Source: Ardenticatenaceae bacterium
Lineage (GTDB): Bacteria; Chloroflexota; Anaerolineae; Promineifilales; Promineifilaceae
NCBI GenBank assembly: GCA_020634455.1
Contig: JACKBQ010000001.1
Location: 558,001-622,000, forward strand
DNA length: 64,000 nt
Direction: 5' to 3'
Below, piece by piece: positions 24,008-33,405 of the stretch (positions are counted from its first letter, which is position 1; every line of letters begins with the position of its first letter). The position numbers and the translations under genes are program-made. The notes under the pieces were generated by a model. The model worked only from the letters and a program-made list of their open reading frames with translations. It made no database searches and was not told the DNA's origin.

Positions 24008-25576
24008 TTAATCAACGATGGTTTGGCTCTGTTCCTTCATGTACTGCTGGATGTAGTAGAAGCTGCCCGCCGCTTTACCGGTCGAACCGCTGCCTTTCCA
24101 ACCGCCAAAAGATTGGTAGCCCGGCCAGGCACCTGTAGTAGCCCCGCCAGAACGGTTTACGTACAGGACGCCAGCCTGAATGTTGTCCAGCCACCACTGC
24201 ACTTCCTCGTCATCTTCACTGAAGAAACCAGCGGTGAGGCCATATTCCACGTCGTTGGCCAGCGCCATCGCTTTGTCCATATCCTCAAACGGTGCGATGG
24301 TGACGATGGGCAGGAACATTTCTTGCTTCCACAAGCGATGCTCTAACGGCAGATTATCTACAATGGTGGGGGCCACGAAGTAGCCATTGCCAGCATCTTC
24401 CAAAGTTTTGCCGCCAAACACCACGTCGCCATTTTCATGCAGATCGGCCACAAATTCCTTGTAGTCATTGTAAGCGCCCTTGTTGGCAACTGGCCCCATC
24501 CAATTCTCTTTAACGGTGGGATCGCCCACATTAATTTGAGAGGTCAGATCAATCAATTTGGTCATGAATTCATCTTTGACATCTTTGTGGACGTATACGC
24601 GCGAACAAGCAGAACATTTTTGCCCTTGCAGGCCAAAGGCGGAGCGCATGACGCCCATTGCTGCTTTGTCGATGTCTGCTTTTTTGCTGATGATGGTGGG
24701 GTTTTTGCCACCCATTTCGGCAATAACCGGGCGCGGGTAACGGCCGTGTGCAAAGGAGCGCAAAATGTGCATACCCACATCGTAGCTGCCGGTGAAGGTG
24801 ATGCCGTCAACGTCGGGATGATCAACCAACGTCTGACCGACGGAACGTCCGCCGCCCGTGACAAAGTTGAACACACCAGCCGGTACGCCTGCATCGCGGA
24901 AGCATTCGGTGAGCAGCCAGGCGGTGTAAGGCGTGTCCGAAGCAGGCTTAAGGACGACGGTGTTACCAGCGACCAGCGCCGCTCCAGCAGGCCCGCCAGC
25001 CAGCGCGCCGGGGAAGTTAAAGGGGGAGATGACGGCCCAAACGCCATACGGCCGTAACACGCTGCGGTTGTGGTGTTTGTCACTTTCAGACAGCAGCGGG
25101 CGGCTGAAATTATTATTCTTTTCTACAGCATCACAGTTGTAGCGAATGAGATCGGCCGTTTCTTCCACATCGCCCAGCGCTTCCAAGCGATTTTTGCCAA
25201 TTTCCAGGCTCATTACTGCACCCATGTGGAAAAGGCGCTCGCTGATCAGGTCCGCAGCCTGGCGCATAATAGCCACGCGCTCTTGCCAGGGACGGCCGCT
25301 CCAGGCGGGGAAAGCCGCTTTGGCGGCTGCTACCGCATCATTGGCATCATTGGCAGAACCGTATTGAAAATGGCCCATGAGCAGATCAAGGTCTACCGGG
25401 CTGCGCTTCTCAAATGTTTCTGCTGCCTTGCGCTCTTCACCATTGATATACATGGGAAAAGTTTTGCCGAAGCCGGCCTTGGCCTCTACAACTGCCTCAT
25501 CAAAATATTGATGCAGCAGCGGATCAGGGCTGGCCAGCGTTGAGTAGGTCACTTTAATATGTTTGCGTTCAGACAT
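24008..25576 (-). CDS. pruA: L-glutamate gamma-semialdehyde dehydrogenase
   Basis: A 522-residue aldehyde dehydrogenase of the RocA/PruA type, oxidising glutamate semialdehyde (pyrroline-5-carboxylate) to glutamate with NAD. Marks are VLRPYGVWAVISPFNFPGAL, the NAD-binding FTGSYDVG, the general-base glutamate in IAEMGGKNP and the catalytic cysteine in GQKCSACSRVYVH. The last residues after YVNRSGGATTGAWPG are PruA-like. ATG 25576 follows GGAGG by five bases; another ATG three bases earlier is too close, and an upstream extension has no such site. Probably co-transcribed with the downstream aminotransferase. Confidence 0.92.
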   Translation of the reverse strand: MSERKHIKVTYSTLASPDPLLHQYFDEAVVEAKAGFGKTFPMYINGEERKAAETFEKRSPVDLDLLMGHFQYGSANDANDAVAAAKAAFPAWSGRPWQERVAIMRQAADLISERLFHMGAVMSLEIGKNRLEALGDVEETADLIRYNCDAVEKNNNFSRPLLSESDKHHNRSVLRPYGVWAVISPFNFPGALAGGPAGAALVAGNTVVLKPASDTPYTAWLLTECFRDAGVPAGVFNFVTGGGRSVGQTLVDHPDVDGITFTGSYDVGMHILRSFAHGRYPRPVIAEMGGKNPTIISKKADIDKAAMGVMRSAFGLQGQKCSACSRVYVHKDVKDEFMTKLIDLTSQINVGDPTVKENWMGPVANKGAYNDYKEFVADLHENGDVVFGGKTLEDAGNGYFVAPTIVDNLPLEHRLWKQEMFLPIVTIAPFEDMDKAMALANDVEYGLTAGFFSEDDEEVQWWLDNIQAGVLYVNRSGGATTGAWPGYQSFGGWKGSGSTGKAAGSFYYIQQYMKEQSQTIVD

Positions 25577-25759
25577 CATTGCCTCCTTGGGAAATGTGAG
25601 TAAATAGCTTGTAAATAGCCAGGCAGCGCCAACAGTTGGCGGTACTGCTGGGAATTTAAAAAGTTCAATGGGCTTCAGCGGCTTTTTCAATGTGCAAAAC
25701 CGCCAATGAGGGTTCTGGCAAATATTATACCTGTGTTTTTACATTGGGACAGTTTGTCC

Positions 25760-26323
25760 TCAAATCACGTCTTCGAGCTTCAGCGCTGGCAGGGTCAGCA
25801 CAAAAGCGGCTGGCAGCGTAAGCGACTGCCAAAATGCCAGCGGATCAAGCTCCGGGTTGTGGGCGCAGATGAAGAGGGTGATCACGGTGCCGTGGCTGAC
25901 AATGCCTAACGTTTGCCGGGGATAACTTGCCTGGAGTTTGGTGACGGCCGTTTCAAATCGCGTTCGGGCCTGAACGGCCGTTTCCTGGCCAAAAACCAGT
26001 TCATTTGGCCGGGCAAAAAAGACAGCCACCGCCGCCTCAAACGCTGCCTTGCTCTCAAAATATGGCATCCCGCGCCGATCGTGCTCCTGTAATCCAGCCG
26101 CTGCCGCACACGGAAGCCCTAAAACCTCCGCCAGAATCTGCCCGGTTTCTCTGGCTTTGTTCTCTTCGCTGGTGACAAAGCGATCTGGATTGTAAGGTTG
26201 GAGTTGAGCAGCAAGGGTATGGCAGCGGAAACGGCCGTCTTCTGACAGCTGCCAGTTGTGGGAGGAAACGGCCGTGTCAATTTGCACAGCCGAATGACGA
26301 ACCAAAATAAGATGTTCAGACAT
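25760..26323 (-). CDS. Histidine phosphatase family protein
   Basis: A 187-residue phosphoglycerate-mutase-like phosphatase. The start MSEHLILVRHSAVQ carries the catalytic RH(S/G) motif; later come the arginine in TSEENKARETGQIL, the acidic residue region and the second histidine in LGIVSHGTVITLF. The start is well fixed by family alignment, yet a terminator-like hairpin of the upstream gene ends only eight bases before it and no good ribosome site is visible. Substrate unknown. Confidence 0.85.
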   Translation of the reverse strand: MSEHLILVRHSAVQIDTAVSSHNWQLSEDGRFRCHTLAAQLQPYNPDRFVTSEENKARETGQILAEVLGLPCAAAAGLQEHDRRGMPYFESKAAFEAAVAVFFARPNELVFGQETAVQARTRFETAVTKLQASYPRQTLGIVSHGTVITLFICAHNPELDPLAFWQSLTLPAAFVLTLPALKLEDVI

Positions 26324-26330
26324 CAGCAAC

Positions 26331-26362
26331 AAAAAAAGGCTGGCGGTTTCAAATCGCCAGCC
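26331..26362 (-). terminator. Rho-independent terminator after the first C39-TPR gene
   Basis: On the minus strand GGCTGGCG (26362-26355) pairs with CGCCAGCC (26345-26338), followed by seven T. It lies eight bases downstream of the stop at 26371. Confidence 0.88.
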
Positions 26363-26370
26363 TTTCAAAA

Positions 26371-27747
26371 TTATCCACCGCCAGTCAGCGCATCCAGCGA
26401 CCACTGCGCATAATATGCATTGTGGTTCACTTCCAGCGCCGCCCGGTAGTTGGTAATCGCTTCAGAAATATTCCCCTGCGATTCAAGCGCCAGCCCCTTG
26501 TACCAGTAAGTTTCTTCCACGTTGCGGCCGCCCTGCGTTTCCAGCGTGGCATCCGCCAAAGCAATCACGTCATCATGGCGACCAATTTTCCAATATGCCA
26601 GGTACGGTTTGAACTGGTACCACAACATGCGCGGCGGCAAACCCAGTTCACGCGCCTGATCATACGCCTGTGCCCCACCCTGATAATATTGCGCTTCGCC
26701 AGTCTTTGCGCCCATTTCGGTTAGGGCAGAACCCAAATTGAACCAGGCAAACACGTTTTCTGGATCTGCGTCAATTTCGGCCTGGGCACGTGCAGCGACC
26801 ATGCGCCACATATCCATTGGCTCAACCAGCTCTGGCCCTAAAATTGCTTGCACTTCAGCTTCCTGTGAGGGAAAGTAAACGACGTAGAAGGTGTAGTTGA
26901 ATTGCTGCCAGTAAAACTCAAACTCTTCATAATCGTCGGTACGGCCGCTGCCATCCCACGGCCCCAGGTAGCTGTCTTGACTGTACAATATTTGCTGCTC
27001 ATCATCATACCCAAATACGGTCAAATAATGACCCCACCAGCCTTGTCCAGGCAGTTCATACCCTTTTTCAATGACAACGGGATAACCAGCCGCAATAAAT
27101 TCCTTGATCAGTTCAAGTGTTCCGCCGCTGTGGGCGCTGGCTTTGAAGGCGTTGCCGGTAAAACCGTTCACGTAATCGGCGATTTGCCAGGGGCTTACGT
27201 TTCGGTCTTCGCTGTTGGGTTTGAGGTAATCGGCCACTTCTTCCTGGGTAATGTCGTATCCCATGAAGTTGAGCACTTGGGTTAAATTGGCCGGGCCACA
27301 GTTATTAAACGTCTGGCGAATCACGTCCATGCCATCCAAAACAACCGAGGTGGGCAACGGCTCTGGCGTAGGCGTGTTGGTTGGTGTGGGTATCGGGGTA
27401 TTTGTGGGCAGCGGGGTTGACTCGGCGTCTGGGGCCTCGGTAGGGGCTTCGGTGGGTTTGCTGGTGGGTGTGGGGGAGGAAACGGCCGTTACCACAAGCA
27501 ATGACTGAATATCTACCTGAGGCTCATCGGCAGAAACGGCCGCAACCGGCAAGGCCGTTGCCATTGGCGCCACCTGATCAATCATGCCTTCCACAATGCC
27601 GCTCAAAAATGGGCTGCGCTCCTGCAACGCCACCCGGTAACGACCTGGAATTGCTCCCACCAAGGCGGGCAGCACCAACAAGGCAATCACCAGCAAAATT
27701 TGAATGCCAGCGACAGTCAAAATGATGTTCTTCGTTCTTTGTCTCAT
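26371..27747 (-). CDS. Secreted/membrane-anchored C39-like peptidase with TPR domain, copy 1
   Basis: A 458-residue protein with an N-terminal membrane helix (MRQRTKNIILTVAGIQILLV), a Pro/Thr-rich linker (about 95-140) and a C39-like cysteine peptidase domain. The active-site regions are FNNCGPANLTQVLNFMGYD (Cys) and WWGHYLTVFGYDDE (His). Tetratricopeptide-like helices follow to the C-terminus. I start at 27747 because the 11 codons before it are read from an inverted repeat. It is a tandem paralogue of the next gene. The peptidase domain faces outside; target unknown. Confidence 0.82.
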   Translation of the reverse strand: MRQRTKNIILTVAGIQILLVIALLVLPALVGAIPGRYRVALQERSPFLSGIVEGMIDQVAPMATALPVAAVSADEPQVDIQSLLVVTAVSSPTPTSKPTEAPTEAPDAESTPLPTNTPIPTPTNTPTPEPLPTSVVLDGMDVIRQTFNNCGPANLTQVLNFMGYDITQEEVADYLKPNSEDRNVSPWQIADYVNGFTGNAFKASAHSGGTLELIKEFIAAGYPVVIEKGYELPGQGWWGHYLTVFGYDDEQQILYSQDSYLGPWDGSGRTDDYEEFEFYWQQFNYTFYVVYFPSQEAEVQAILGPELVEPMDMWRMVAARAQAEIDADPENVFAWFNLGSALTEMGAKTGEAQYYQGGAQAYDQARELGLPPRMLWYQFKPYLAYWKIGRHDDVIALADATLETQGGRNVEETYWYKGLALESQGNISEAITNYRAALEVNHNAYYAQWSLDALTGGG

Positions 27748-27767
27748 ACTCTCTTCCACCGGGAACC

Positions 27768-27834
27768 GGTAATCGGTCATCGGTAAACGGTAATCCGAAT
27801 AAAACTGATTACCGATTAGCGACTTACCGATTAC
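27768..27834. repeat. Inverted repeat of TAATCGGT words spanning a stop codon
   Basis: Left words GGTAATCGGTCATCGG (27768-27795) are imperfectly complementary to GATTACCGATTAGCG and following bases (27808-27834). The stop codon of the second C39-TPR gene (27831-27833) lies in the right arm. Confidence 0.7.
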
Positions 27835-29171
27835 GGCTCACTGGTTAATTCTGCAAGCGCCACGGCAGCAAGGTCAAAGTTTGGGTTAAACGTGGCGGCT
27901 TTTTCTAGATTTTCTTGGGCTGCGGCCGTTTCTCCGGTAGCAGCCAGGGCTAATCCTTTGTAATAAAATGATTCTTCAAAATACGGCCGATCCTTCAATG
28001 TCACGTCGGCCAGCAAAATCACATCATCATAGCGACCCGCTTCGTAATACGCCCGGTAAGGGCCAAACTGGTACCACAACATGCGCCAGGGCAAACCAAT
28101 CACCCGCGCCTGGTCGAAGGCGGTGCTGGCTCGTGCAAAATCGCCCGCTGCGTTGTAGCTGGTGCCCAGGTTGAACCAATAAAACGCATTGCCAGGGTCG
28201 GCGGCAGCATCGGCCTGTGCCTGCGAAAGCGAATTGGCCCACATCACCCCGTCGTCCACATCTTCACCCACAATGCGGGCCACCGTTTCGGCTTGCTCCG
28301 GAGCGAAGACAGCAATATAGCTGCGGTTGAACTGGGGCCAATATTCCTTCACCTCATCGTAGGTCAGGTTACGGCCGTTCCTATCCGCATTCTCCAACGG
28401 CACATCACTGGTGCCAAACCAGGAGTCGTATACAAAAAATTGTTCGTTGGTATCGTCGTAGGCCACCACCAGCAGGTAATGCCCATACCAACCCAGCCAG
28501 GTAAATTCGCCCGGCGGGTCAATGCCAATTTCTACAATCACCGGAATGCCGTTAGCGATGAACTGTTTTAGGGTTTCGGTACGGCCGTTCACCCGGTAAA
28601 GCGCCTGGAAATCAGTGTTTTCATTCACATACGCCGCCATCTCATCCGGGCTAACGTTGCGATCTTCGGGGTTTGGTTTGAGGACAGCAGCGGTATCGCT
28701 TTGGGTCACAAACATGTCAAAATAACTCAAGGTCATGGCCATTGTGGCCGGCCCGCAGTTGTTCCAATCCTGAAACTGATGCTGAATACCCTCTAAACGA
28801 GCTTCTGTGGGAATGGGAACGGCCGTTGCCGTAGGCATTGGCGATGGGGTAGCAGTGGAGGGAACGGCCGTAGGTTCGGCCGTCATGTTTGCAGAACCTG
28901 GGGTGGCCGTGGGCTGAATCACCACCACCTCCACCTGCGGAGCCGCCAGCGGCGTTGGCTCGCCTAGCAAGCTGTTAGCATCCAGCGGCTGGGCGACGGT
29001 GGGCAAAATCGCCACCTCTTGCTGCGGCGAAGCAATTTGCAGCAGAGGCTCTGGCAACCAGCGGGCTGCGTATCGGGGCGGAATAGCACGAAGTAGCGTA
29101 GGCGTGGCCAACAAGCCCAGCCCAAGCAAAACGACTAAACCTACAACAATTTTCGTCCGTTTACCCATCAT
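27831..29171 (-). CDS. Secreted/membrane-anchored C39-like peptidase with TPR domain, copy 2
   Basis: A 446-residue paralogue of the gene at 26371. It has a membrane helix at residues 6-27, a linker rich in Pro/Thr/Ala (about 75-125) and the peptidase motifs WNNCGPATMAMTLSYF and WYGHYLLVVAYDD. TPR-like helices follow. The two proteins share the phrases KPNPEDRNVSPDEMA / KPNSEDRNVSPWQIA and LPWRMLWYQF / LPPRMLWYQF, so they arose by tandem duplication. No clear ribosome site precedes either of the two ATG codons at 29171/29168. Confidence 0.82.
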   Translation of the reverse strand: MMGKRTKIVVGLVVLLGLGLLATPTLLRAIPPRYAARWLPEPLLQIASPQQEVAILPTVAQPLDANSLLGEPTPLAAPQVEVVVIQPTATPGSANMTAEPTAVPSTATPSPMPTATAVPIPTEARLEGIQHQFQDWNNCGPATMAMTLSYFDMFVTQSDTAAVLKPNPEDRNVSPDEMAAYVNENTDFQALYRVNGRTETLKQFIANGIPVIVEIGIDPPGEFTWLGWYGHYLLVVAYDDTNEQFFVYDSWFGTSDVPLENADRNGRNLTYDEVKEYWPQFNRSYIAVFAPEQAETVARIVGEDVDDGVMWANSLSQAQADAAADPGNAFYWFNLGTSYNAAGDFARASTAFDQARVIGLPWRMLWYQFGPYRAYYEAGRYDDVILLADVTLKDRPYFEESFYYKGLALAATGETAAAQENLEKAATFNPNFDLAAVALAELTSEP

Positions 29172-29456
29172 TCAAAAAAGAATCCTGTTCCTTACAGCGG
29201 CGCATAGTATAACGATTGCAAATCATCAGCCAAGCATGACAAACCACCGTTTACCCAACTCTTAGGAAGAAAATCGTTCTTAAACCATACAGTTCTGCCC
29301 CTTTCTGGGTGGTGATCTGCCTTACAAAAAAGCAAATGACATTTATCGTTTGGCGATTATGGGGATTGTCACTGGTAAACGGCCGTTCATCTGTGGCACA
29401 CTGGCAACAATACAATTTTTATTAGCGTCAATACGCATCCCTTAAAATTAGCTTTC
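29172..29456. other. Spacer between the divergent C39-TPR and usp genes
   Basis: No gene seen. One ACGGCCGT copy lies near 29379. Promoters for both flanking genes should be here, but I cannot defend specific boxes. Confidence 0.55.
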
Positions 29457-29517
29457 AGACTTTTGAAGTTTTTCTATATGAAAATTACCGTAAGTTGGCA
29501 CAAAACTTCAAAAGTCT
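29457..29517. repeat. Inverted repeat with 16-bp perfect arms in the usp leader
   Basis: AGACTTTTGAAGTTTT (29457-29472) and AAAACTTCAAAAGTCT (29502-29517) flank a 29-base loop, 28 bases before the usp start codon. Possible leader hairpin. Confidence 0.88.
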
Positions 29518-29545
29518 CCAAAACGGTTACAATTGGAGGCCAATC

Positions 29546-30040
29546 ATGTTTAGCCATATTTTGGTTCCGTTAGATGGGTCGCATCTGGCCGAAGCAGCCT
29601 TGCCGCCAGCCCTGGAATTGGCCAGCAATTTCAACTGCAAACTGAGCCTGGTTTGGGTCATTCAACCCCCTCACCTCATCATGACCGCAGCGAACGGCAG
29701 CGTGTACGCCCAACTTCTTATAGAAATGCGCAACCAGTCAGAACAAGATGCCCAAAGTTACTTGCGGGCTCATCAAGGCTCGTTGCGCCAACAAGGATTT
29801 ACAGTGCACACGCAGGTCACTGAAGGAGAAAACGTGGCCGATGCACTTTTAGAAGTTGCCGCAGCTCTGGGTGTAGACACAATTGTAATGAGCACTCACG
29901 GGCGGGGTGGATTAAGCCGATGGGTATTTGGCAGCGTGGCAGATAAGGTTCTACGCTACGCCAATGTCCCGGTTTTGCTTATCCGTGCCAAAGAGGAAAC
30001 GGTCGAATCCCAATCCCAATCCATGGAAATCACGGTCTAG
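29546..30040 (+). CDS. Universal stress protein (UspA family)
   Basis: A 164-residue single-domain Usp. It starts MFSHILVPLDGSHLAEAALP and ends its nucleotide-binding region with MSTHGRGGLSRWVFGSVADKVL, matching the G-2x-G-9x-G(S/T) ATP-binding motif. ATG 29546 follows GGAGG by about eight bases; the upstream TTG frame reads part of an inverted repeat and was rejected. Such proteins dimerise in the cytosol and act in stress survival; the specific role is unknown. Confidence 0.92.
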   Translation: MFSHILVPLDGSHLAEAALPPALELASNFNCKLSLVWVIQPPHLIMTAANGSVYAQLLIEMRNQSEQDAQSYLRAHQGSLRQQGFTVHTQVTEGENVADALLEVAAALGVDTIVMSTHGRGGLSRWVFGSVADKVLRYANVPVLLIRAKEETVESQSQSMEITV

Positions 30041-30057
30041 AAAAACGTGCTGCCAAC

Positions 30058-31500
30058 TCAAACCCCTTCGTCCCGGTAGCAAATTAGTTGCACGGGACGA
30101 AGGCTATTTTCCTCTACCCGCGCCCGCTCATCCATTTGCAACCCCACAATCCATACTGGATGGTCTGCTGAAGCAACAATGGGCCACAACGGTCGTAAAT
30201 CTCTGTCCACCTTCCGATTACTCAACAGATCAGCTATTTTCTGCGACTGCCCTCCCATACCCAATGGCTGGAACCGCTCACCTGGCTGAAACGGCCGTAC
30301 CCACAAATCACCCGATACCGCCACAAACGACCGCCCCAATTCCTCATTTTGCTGAATCTCAACCGCCGAAACACCGTCGGCCCACTTTGCTTCAACCACC
30401 CAACCATTGGCCAAAGCAACCTTGCCCGGAACCGGCAAAGGCACAGCCCCGTCGTTTACCAATTGCGGAACCAGCCCCAAAGCGCCAACATCCACAGCGC
30501 CAAAAAAGAGCCGATCGGCCCCAACGCGCACCGCCAAATTGCCTGGAAGCGTCGCTTGCGTCCCAGATTTCTGGGCTAAAATTAGTTCGCGGGCCAGTTC
30601 AATTGTGGCAAAACCAATCTCGCTGATGAACGGCCGTAGCTCCTGCACAGCGCGCCGCAATGCCAATCGCTGCCAGGCCACCCTTTGCGCCACAAATTTG
30701 GCGCGATCCAAAAATAGCCAATTTTCGCCCTGATCAACCAGCAATTCCGGCCAAATCTGGCTAAATGCAGCTTGCAGCGCGGCAAATTCGTCCGCTGTAA
30801 TGGCCGCCAACTGCTGCAAATTGGTGTAAATTTGGGGATTGTAGGTTTGCAACAGCAGTAGCAGCTCATGCCGAATACGGTTGCGGGCAAACTGCACATC
30901 TTCGTTGCTGGCATCGTGCCGATATTGCAATCCATGCCTGGCGCAATATGCTTCAATTTCGGTGCGGGAAATGGTGAGAAACGGCCGTAACAAAACCACC
31001 TGCTCCCTCCCCGGCACTACACTTACAGCTTGCATCCCCCGTAAACCGCCGCTGCCGCTACCTCGCAGTAAATGCAACAGCACAGTTTCAGCCTGATCGT
31101 CAGCGTGATGGCCAACTACAACAGCATCCGCGTTTACAATTTCGGCCGTTTCTGCCAAAAACCGATAGCGTGCCAATCGCCCGGCGGCCTCTAGAGAGAG
31201 GTTCGACTGTTTTGCAAGATCAGCCACAGCCACACTTTTTACTATGCAAGGGATGTGCCAGGAAGCGGCCGTTTCTCTTACAAAGTTAGCCTCTTCATCC
31301 GCCTCAGGGCGCAGTTGGTGATTCAAATGGCCCACCACCAGGCGATTTGCCCCCAGTTGCTGCCCCAGTAGGTGCAACAGCGCCAAAGAATCGGCCCCGC
31401 CTGACACGCCAACCAGCAGCTTGCCAGAGGCGATAGTGAGAGGGAACGGCCGTACCGCCTGCACCATTAATCGCCACAACCGTTGATCTTGCTTTTGCAT
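30058..31500 (-). CDS. tilS: tRNA(Ile)-lysidine synthase
   Basis: A 480-residue protein that converts C34 of tRNA-Ile(CAU) to lysidine. The PP-loop LLVGVSGGADSLALLHLL (residues about 29-46) is diagnostic. GHLNHQLRPEADEEANFV, VVGHHADDQAETVLLHLLRG and RNRIRHELL follow, with the TilS C-terminal domain ending near VEENSLRPVQLICY. The start at 31500 (MQKQDQR) has AAGG about eight bases upstream. A tRNA-Leu gene precedes it in the same direction. The final codons form a CCTTCGTCCCG / CGGGACGAAGG hairpin (30064-30102). Confidence 0.93.
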   Translation of the reverse strand: MQKQDQRLWRLMVQAVRPFPLTIASGKLLVGVSGGADSLALLHLLGQQLGANRLVVGHLNHQLRPEADEEANFVRETAASWHIPCIVKSVAVADLAKQSNLSLEAAGRLARYRFLAETAEIVNADAVVVGHHADDQAETVLLHLLRGSGSGGLRGMQAVSVVPGREQVVLLRPFLTISRTEIEAYCARHGLQYRHDASNEDVQFARNRIRHELLLLLQTYNPQIYTNLQQLAAITADEFAALQAAFSQIWPELLVDQGENWLFLDRAKFVAQRVAWQRLALRRAVQELRPFISEIGFATIELARELILAQKSGTQATLPGNLAVRVGADRLFFGAVDVGALGLVPQLVNDGAVPLPVPGKVALANGWVVEAKWADGVSAVEIQQNEELGRSFVAVSGDLWVRPFQPGERFQPLGMGGQSQKIADLLSNRKVDRDLRPLWPIVASADHPVWIVGLQMDERARVEENSLRPVQLICYRDEGV

Positions 31501-31570
31501 TGAGCGCACCTTCTTCAAGCACCATCCAGACAAACAAAAAATGCCCCAAAAGGGGCAAATTTATTGTGAG

Positions 31571-31653
31571 TAGGGCGGGTGGGATTCGAACCCACACGGA
31601 CTGACGTCCGGCAGATTTTAAGTCTGCTGCGTCTACCATTTCGCCACCGCCCC
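31571..31653 (-). tRNA. tRNA-Leu (anticodon UAA)
   Basis: An 83-base cloverleaf on the minus strand. The acceptor GGGGCGG pairs with CCGCCCT (one G-U pair), the anticodon loop is CTTAAAA with TAA at 31620-31618, there is a long class II variable arm, and the T arm is GTGGGTTCGAATCCCAC. CCA is not encoded. Confidence 0.96.
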
Positions 31654-31746
31654 ACACAGCGAACCAATTGTACACTTGAAAAGAACCACAAACAAGCGGC
31701 AATCCTACCACTGGGCTTACACACAATTCATGTGACATAAGTAGGT

Positions 31747-31775
31747 TTGACTCCGTAATTTGCACCATGTATAAT
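31747..31775 (+). promoter_or_regulatory. Promoter upstream of the PATAN-domain gene
   Basis: TTGACT (31747-31752) and TATAAT (31770-31775) with a 17-base spacer; leader of about 145 bases to the start codon at 31928. Confidence 0.65.
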
Positions 31776-31927
31776 GCTTTGGTCAATAGCTTACTGGCAA
31801 TGTGCATCTGCTTACAAGCTAATTTTCGCAAAAATATCCACACTGTCCTAAGCAGAGACATGATTTAAAAAGTAAGTTTTAATACTGGTACAATATCTGC
31901 CATCAAAACCAAGCAGGACAAACGACT

Positions 31928-32767
31928 ATGGCCCTAAAAGGCAACCTGCGCGATTTCTCAACAACACAACTACTTAACCTCATTAACCTGGCTAGAAAAA
32001 CAGGCACCCTTTCCATCCAAACTGATAAAGAGAGTGCCCAAATGTCTTTTCGCGAAGGCAAATTGATCTACGCTTACATGGGTAATGACAATGGCAACCA
32101 CCTGGCCAAAATTCTGCAAAACAGCGGCAAGCTCTCAGCAGAACAGGCACAAGTTATTCAATCCCATGCTGAAGGTAAAAGTGATAAAGAAATCGGGCAC
32201 TTGCTCGTGACAGCTCGTCGCGTAACCCAAAATGACATCATACAGAGTGTGCGCCAAAATGTTCTGGACACTGTTTACAAGCTCTTTACTTGGGGAGATG
32301 GATTTTTCCGTTTTGATGCAAACAAATTACCCAACAGTGGCTACATTACCATCCCAATAGATTTGGAAAGTGTGATTATGGAAGGTAGCCGCCGCCTGAA
32401 AGAGTGGGAAATCCTTCAGGACGAACTGCCAGACCTTGACGTTGCGCTTCGCTTTACAGATCGGCCCGATGCGAGATTACGCAACATTAACCTGACAGTG
32501 GAAGAGTGGCGCGTTGTTTCATTTGTAAACCCTCGCAATTCTATTCGCCAAATTGCAAAAGCAAATAACCTGAGCGATTTTGAAATTCGCCGTATTGTGT
32601 ACGGCATGTTACAAGCCGGCTTAGTGGAATTTGTTAATCAGCCCAAACCAGCTCCTGAAAAACGTGAGCCAACGACTGCTAGACAGCAAAAAGGCGCTGT
32701 GGAACCATCGCCGGCTGTAAAACGCTCTGTTGTTGTTCGACTCATAGACCGTATTCGGGGCTTGTAG
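31928..32767 (+). CDS. DUF4388 (PATAN) domain protein
   Basis: A 279-residue cytosolic protein. The N-terminus (MALKGNLRDFSTTQLLNLIN, then RKTGTLSIQTDKESAQMSF and GKLIYAYMGN) is a classic DUF4388/PATAN domain, found in gliding and signalling proteins that work with small GTPases or response regulators. A second helical part (about 170-240) looks like a winged helix, EEWRVVSFVNPRNSIRQIAK. The MglA-like GTPase gene follows 95 bases downstream, supporting a GTPase-linked regulatory role by inference. It lies in a stretch without exact ACGGCCGT copies. Confidence 0.85.
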   Translation: MALKGNLRDFSTTQLLNLINLARKTGTLSIQTDKESAQMSFREGKLIYAYMGNDNGNHLAKILQNSGKLSAEQAQVIQSHAEGKSDKEIGHLLVTARRVTQNDIIQSVRQNVLDTVYKLFTWGDGFFRFDANKLPNSGYITIPIDLESVIMEGSRRLKEWEILQDELPDLDVALRFTDRPDARLRNINLTVEEWRVVSFVNPRNSIRQIAKANNLSDFEIRRIVYGMLQAGLVEFVNQPKPAPEKREPTTARQQKGAVEPSPAVKRSVVVRLIDRIRGL

Positions 32768-32862
32768 TTATTGCTCCCTGGCATACCAAAGCATCAGCAC
32801 CCAAATTAGGGGAGCCGACAAGACACACAACCCATTGCTCAAAATAAAGAAGGTAGTACGTT

Positions 32863-33405
32863 ATGCAAGCTGTCAAAATGGTAATAACTGGCCCGTTTTC
32901 TGCCGGAAAAACCCAATTCATCGGGTCGGTTAGTGAAATTGATGTTGTCTCTACTGAACGTAAAATCTCTAGCGCGGCAGAAAAAGTCAAGGAAAGCACT
33001 ACCGTGGCTATGGATTTTGGGCGAATTACCGTTGGCGATGACCTGGTGCTGTATTTATTTGGTACACCAGGGCAGCGTCGCTTTGATTTTATGTGGGATA
33101 TTTTGTCTCAGGGTATGCTTGGCTTTGTAGTAATGGTAGATAGTACAAAGCCAGAGACGTTCCGGGAAGCCAAACGCATCCTGGAAACTTTTGAAAGTTA
33201 TGCCTCAACGCCTTTTGTAGTTGCTGCCAACAAACAGGATATGGAAGATGCCTGGGAGCCAGAAGATTTGCGCATCATTTTGCGGCTTCGACCCGATGTG
33301 AAAATTTTGCCATGTGTAGCCACCGATAAGGAAAGCGTTAAGAATACGTTATTAGAGTTATTATACTCAATTTTAGATCAGCTGGATGAAGAAAGCGGCG
33401 CTTAA
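32863..33405 (+). CDS. Small Ras-like GTPase (MglA/Arf-like)
   Basis: A 180-residue GTP-binding protein with P-loop GPFSAGKTQF (residues 10-19), switch II LFGTPGQRRFDFMWD, base-recognition NKQDM and a G5-like CVATD. It has no membrane anchor. Homologues of this bacterial family include MglA, a polarity switch of gliding bacteria, and related GTPases of unknown role encoded beside roadblock or PATAN proteins. The pairing with the PATAN gene fits that pattern. No GAP (MglB/roadblock) is in the window. Confidence 0.88.
   Translation: MQAVKMVITGPFSAGKTQFIGSVSEIDVVSTERKISSAAEKVKESTTVAMDFGRITVGDDLVLYLFGTPGQRRFDFMWDILSQGMLGFVVMVDSTKPETFREAKRILETFESYASTPFVVAANKQDMEDAWEPEDLRIILRLRPDVKILPCVATDKESVKNTLLELLYSILDQLDEESGA

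Noticed and set aside
31304..31861. Minus-strand open frame containing GGEMVDAADLKSAGRQS
   Set aside because: This is the typical false translation of a tRNA-Leu gene; it overlaps tRNA-Leu and the 5' end of tilS.
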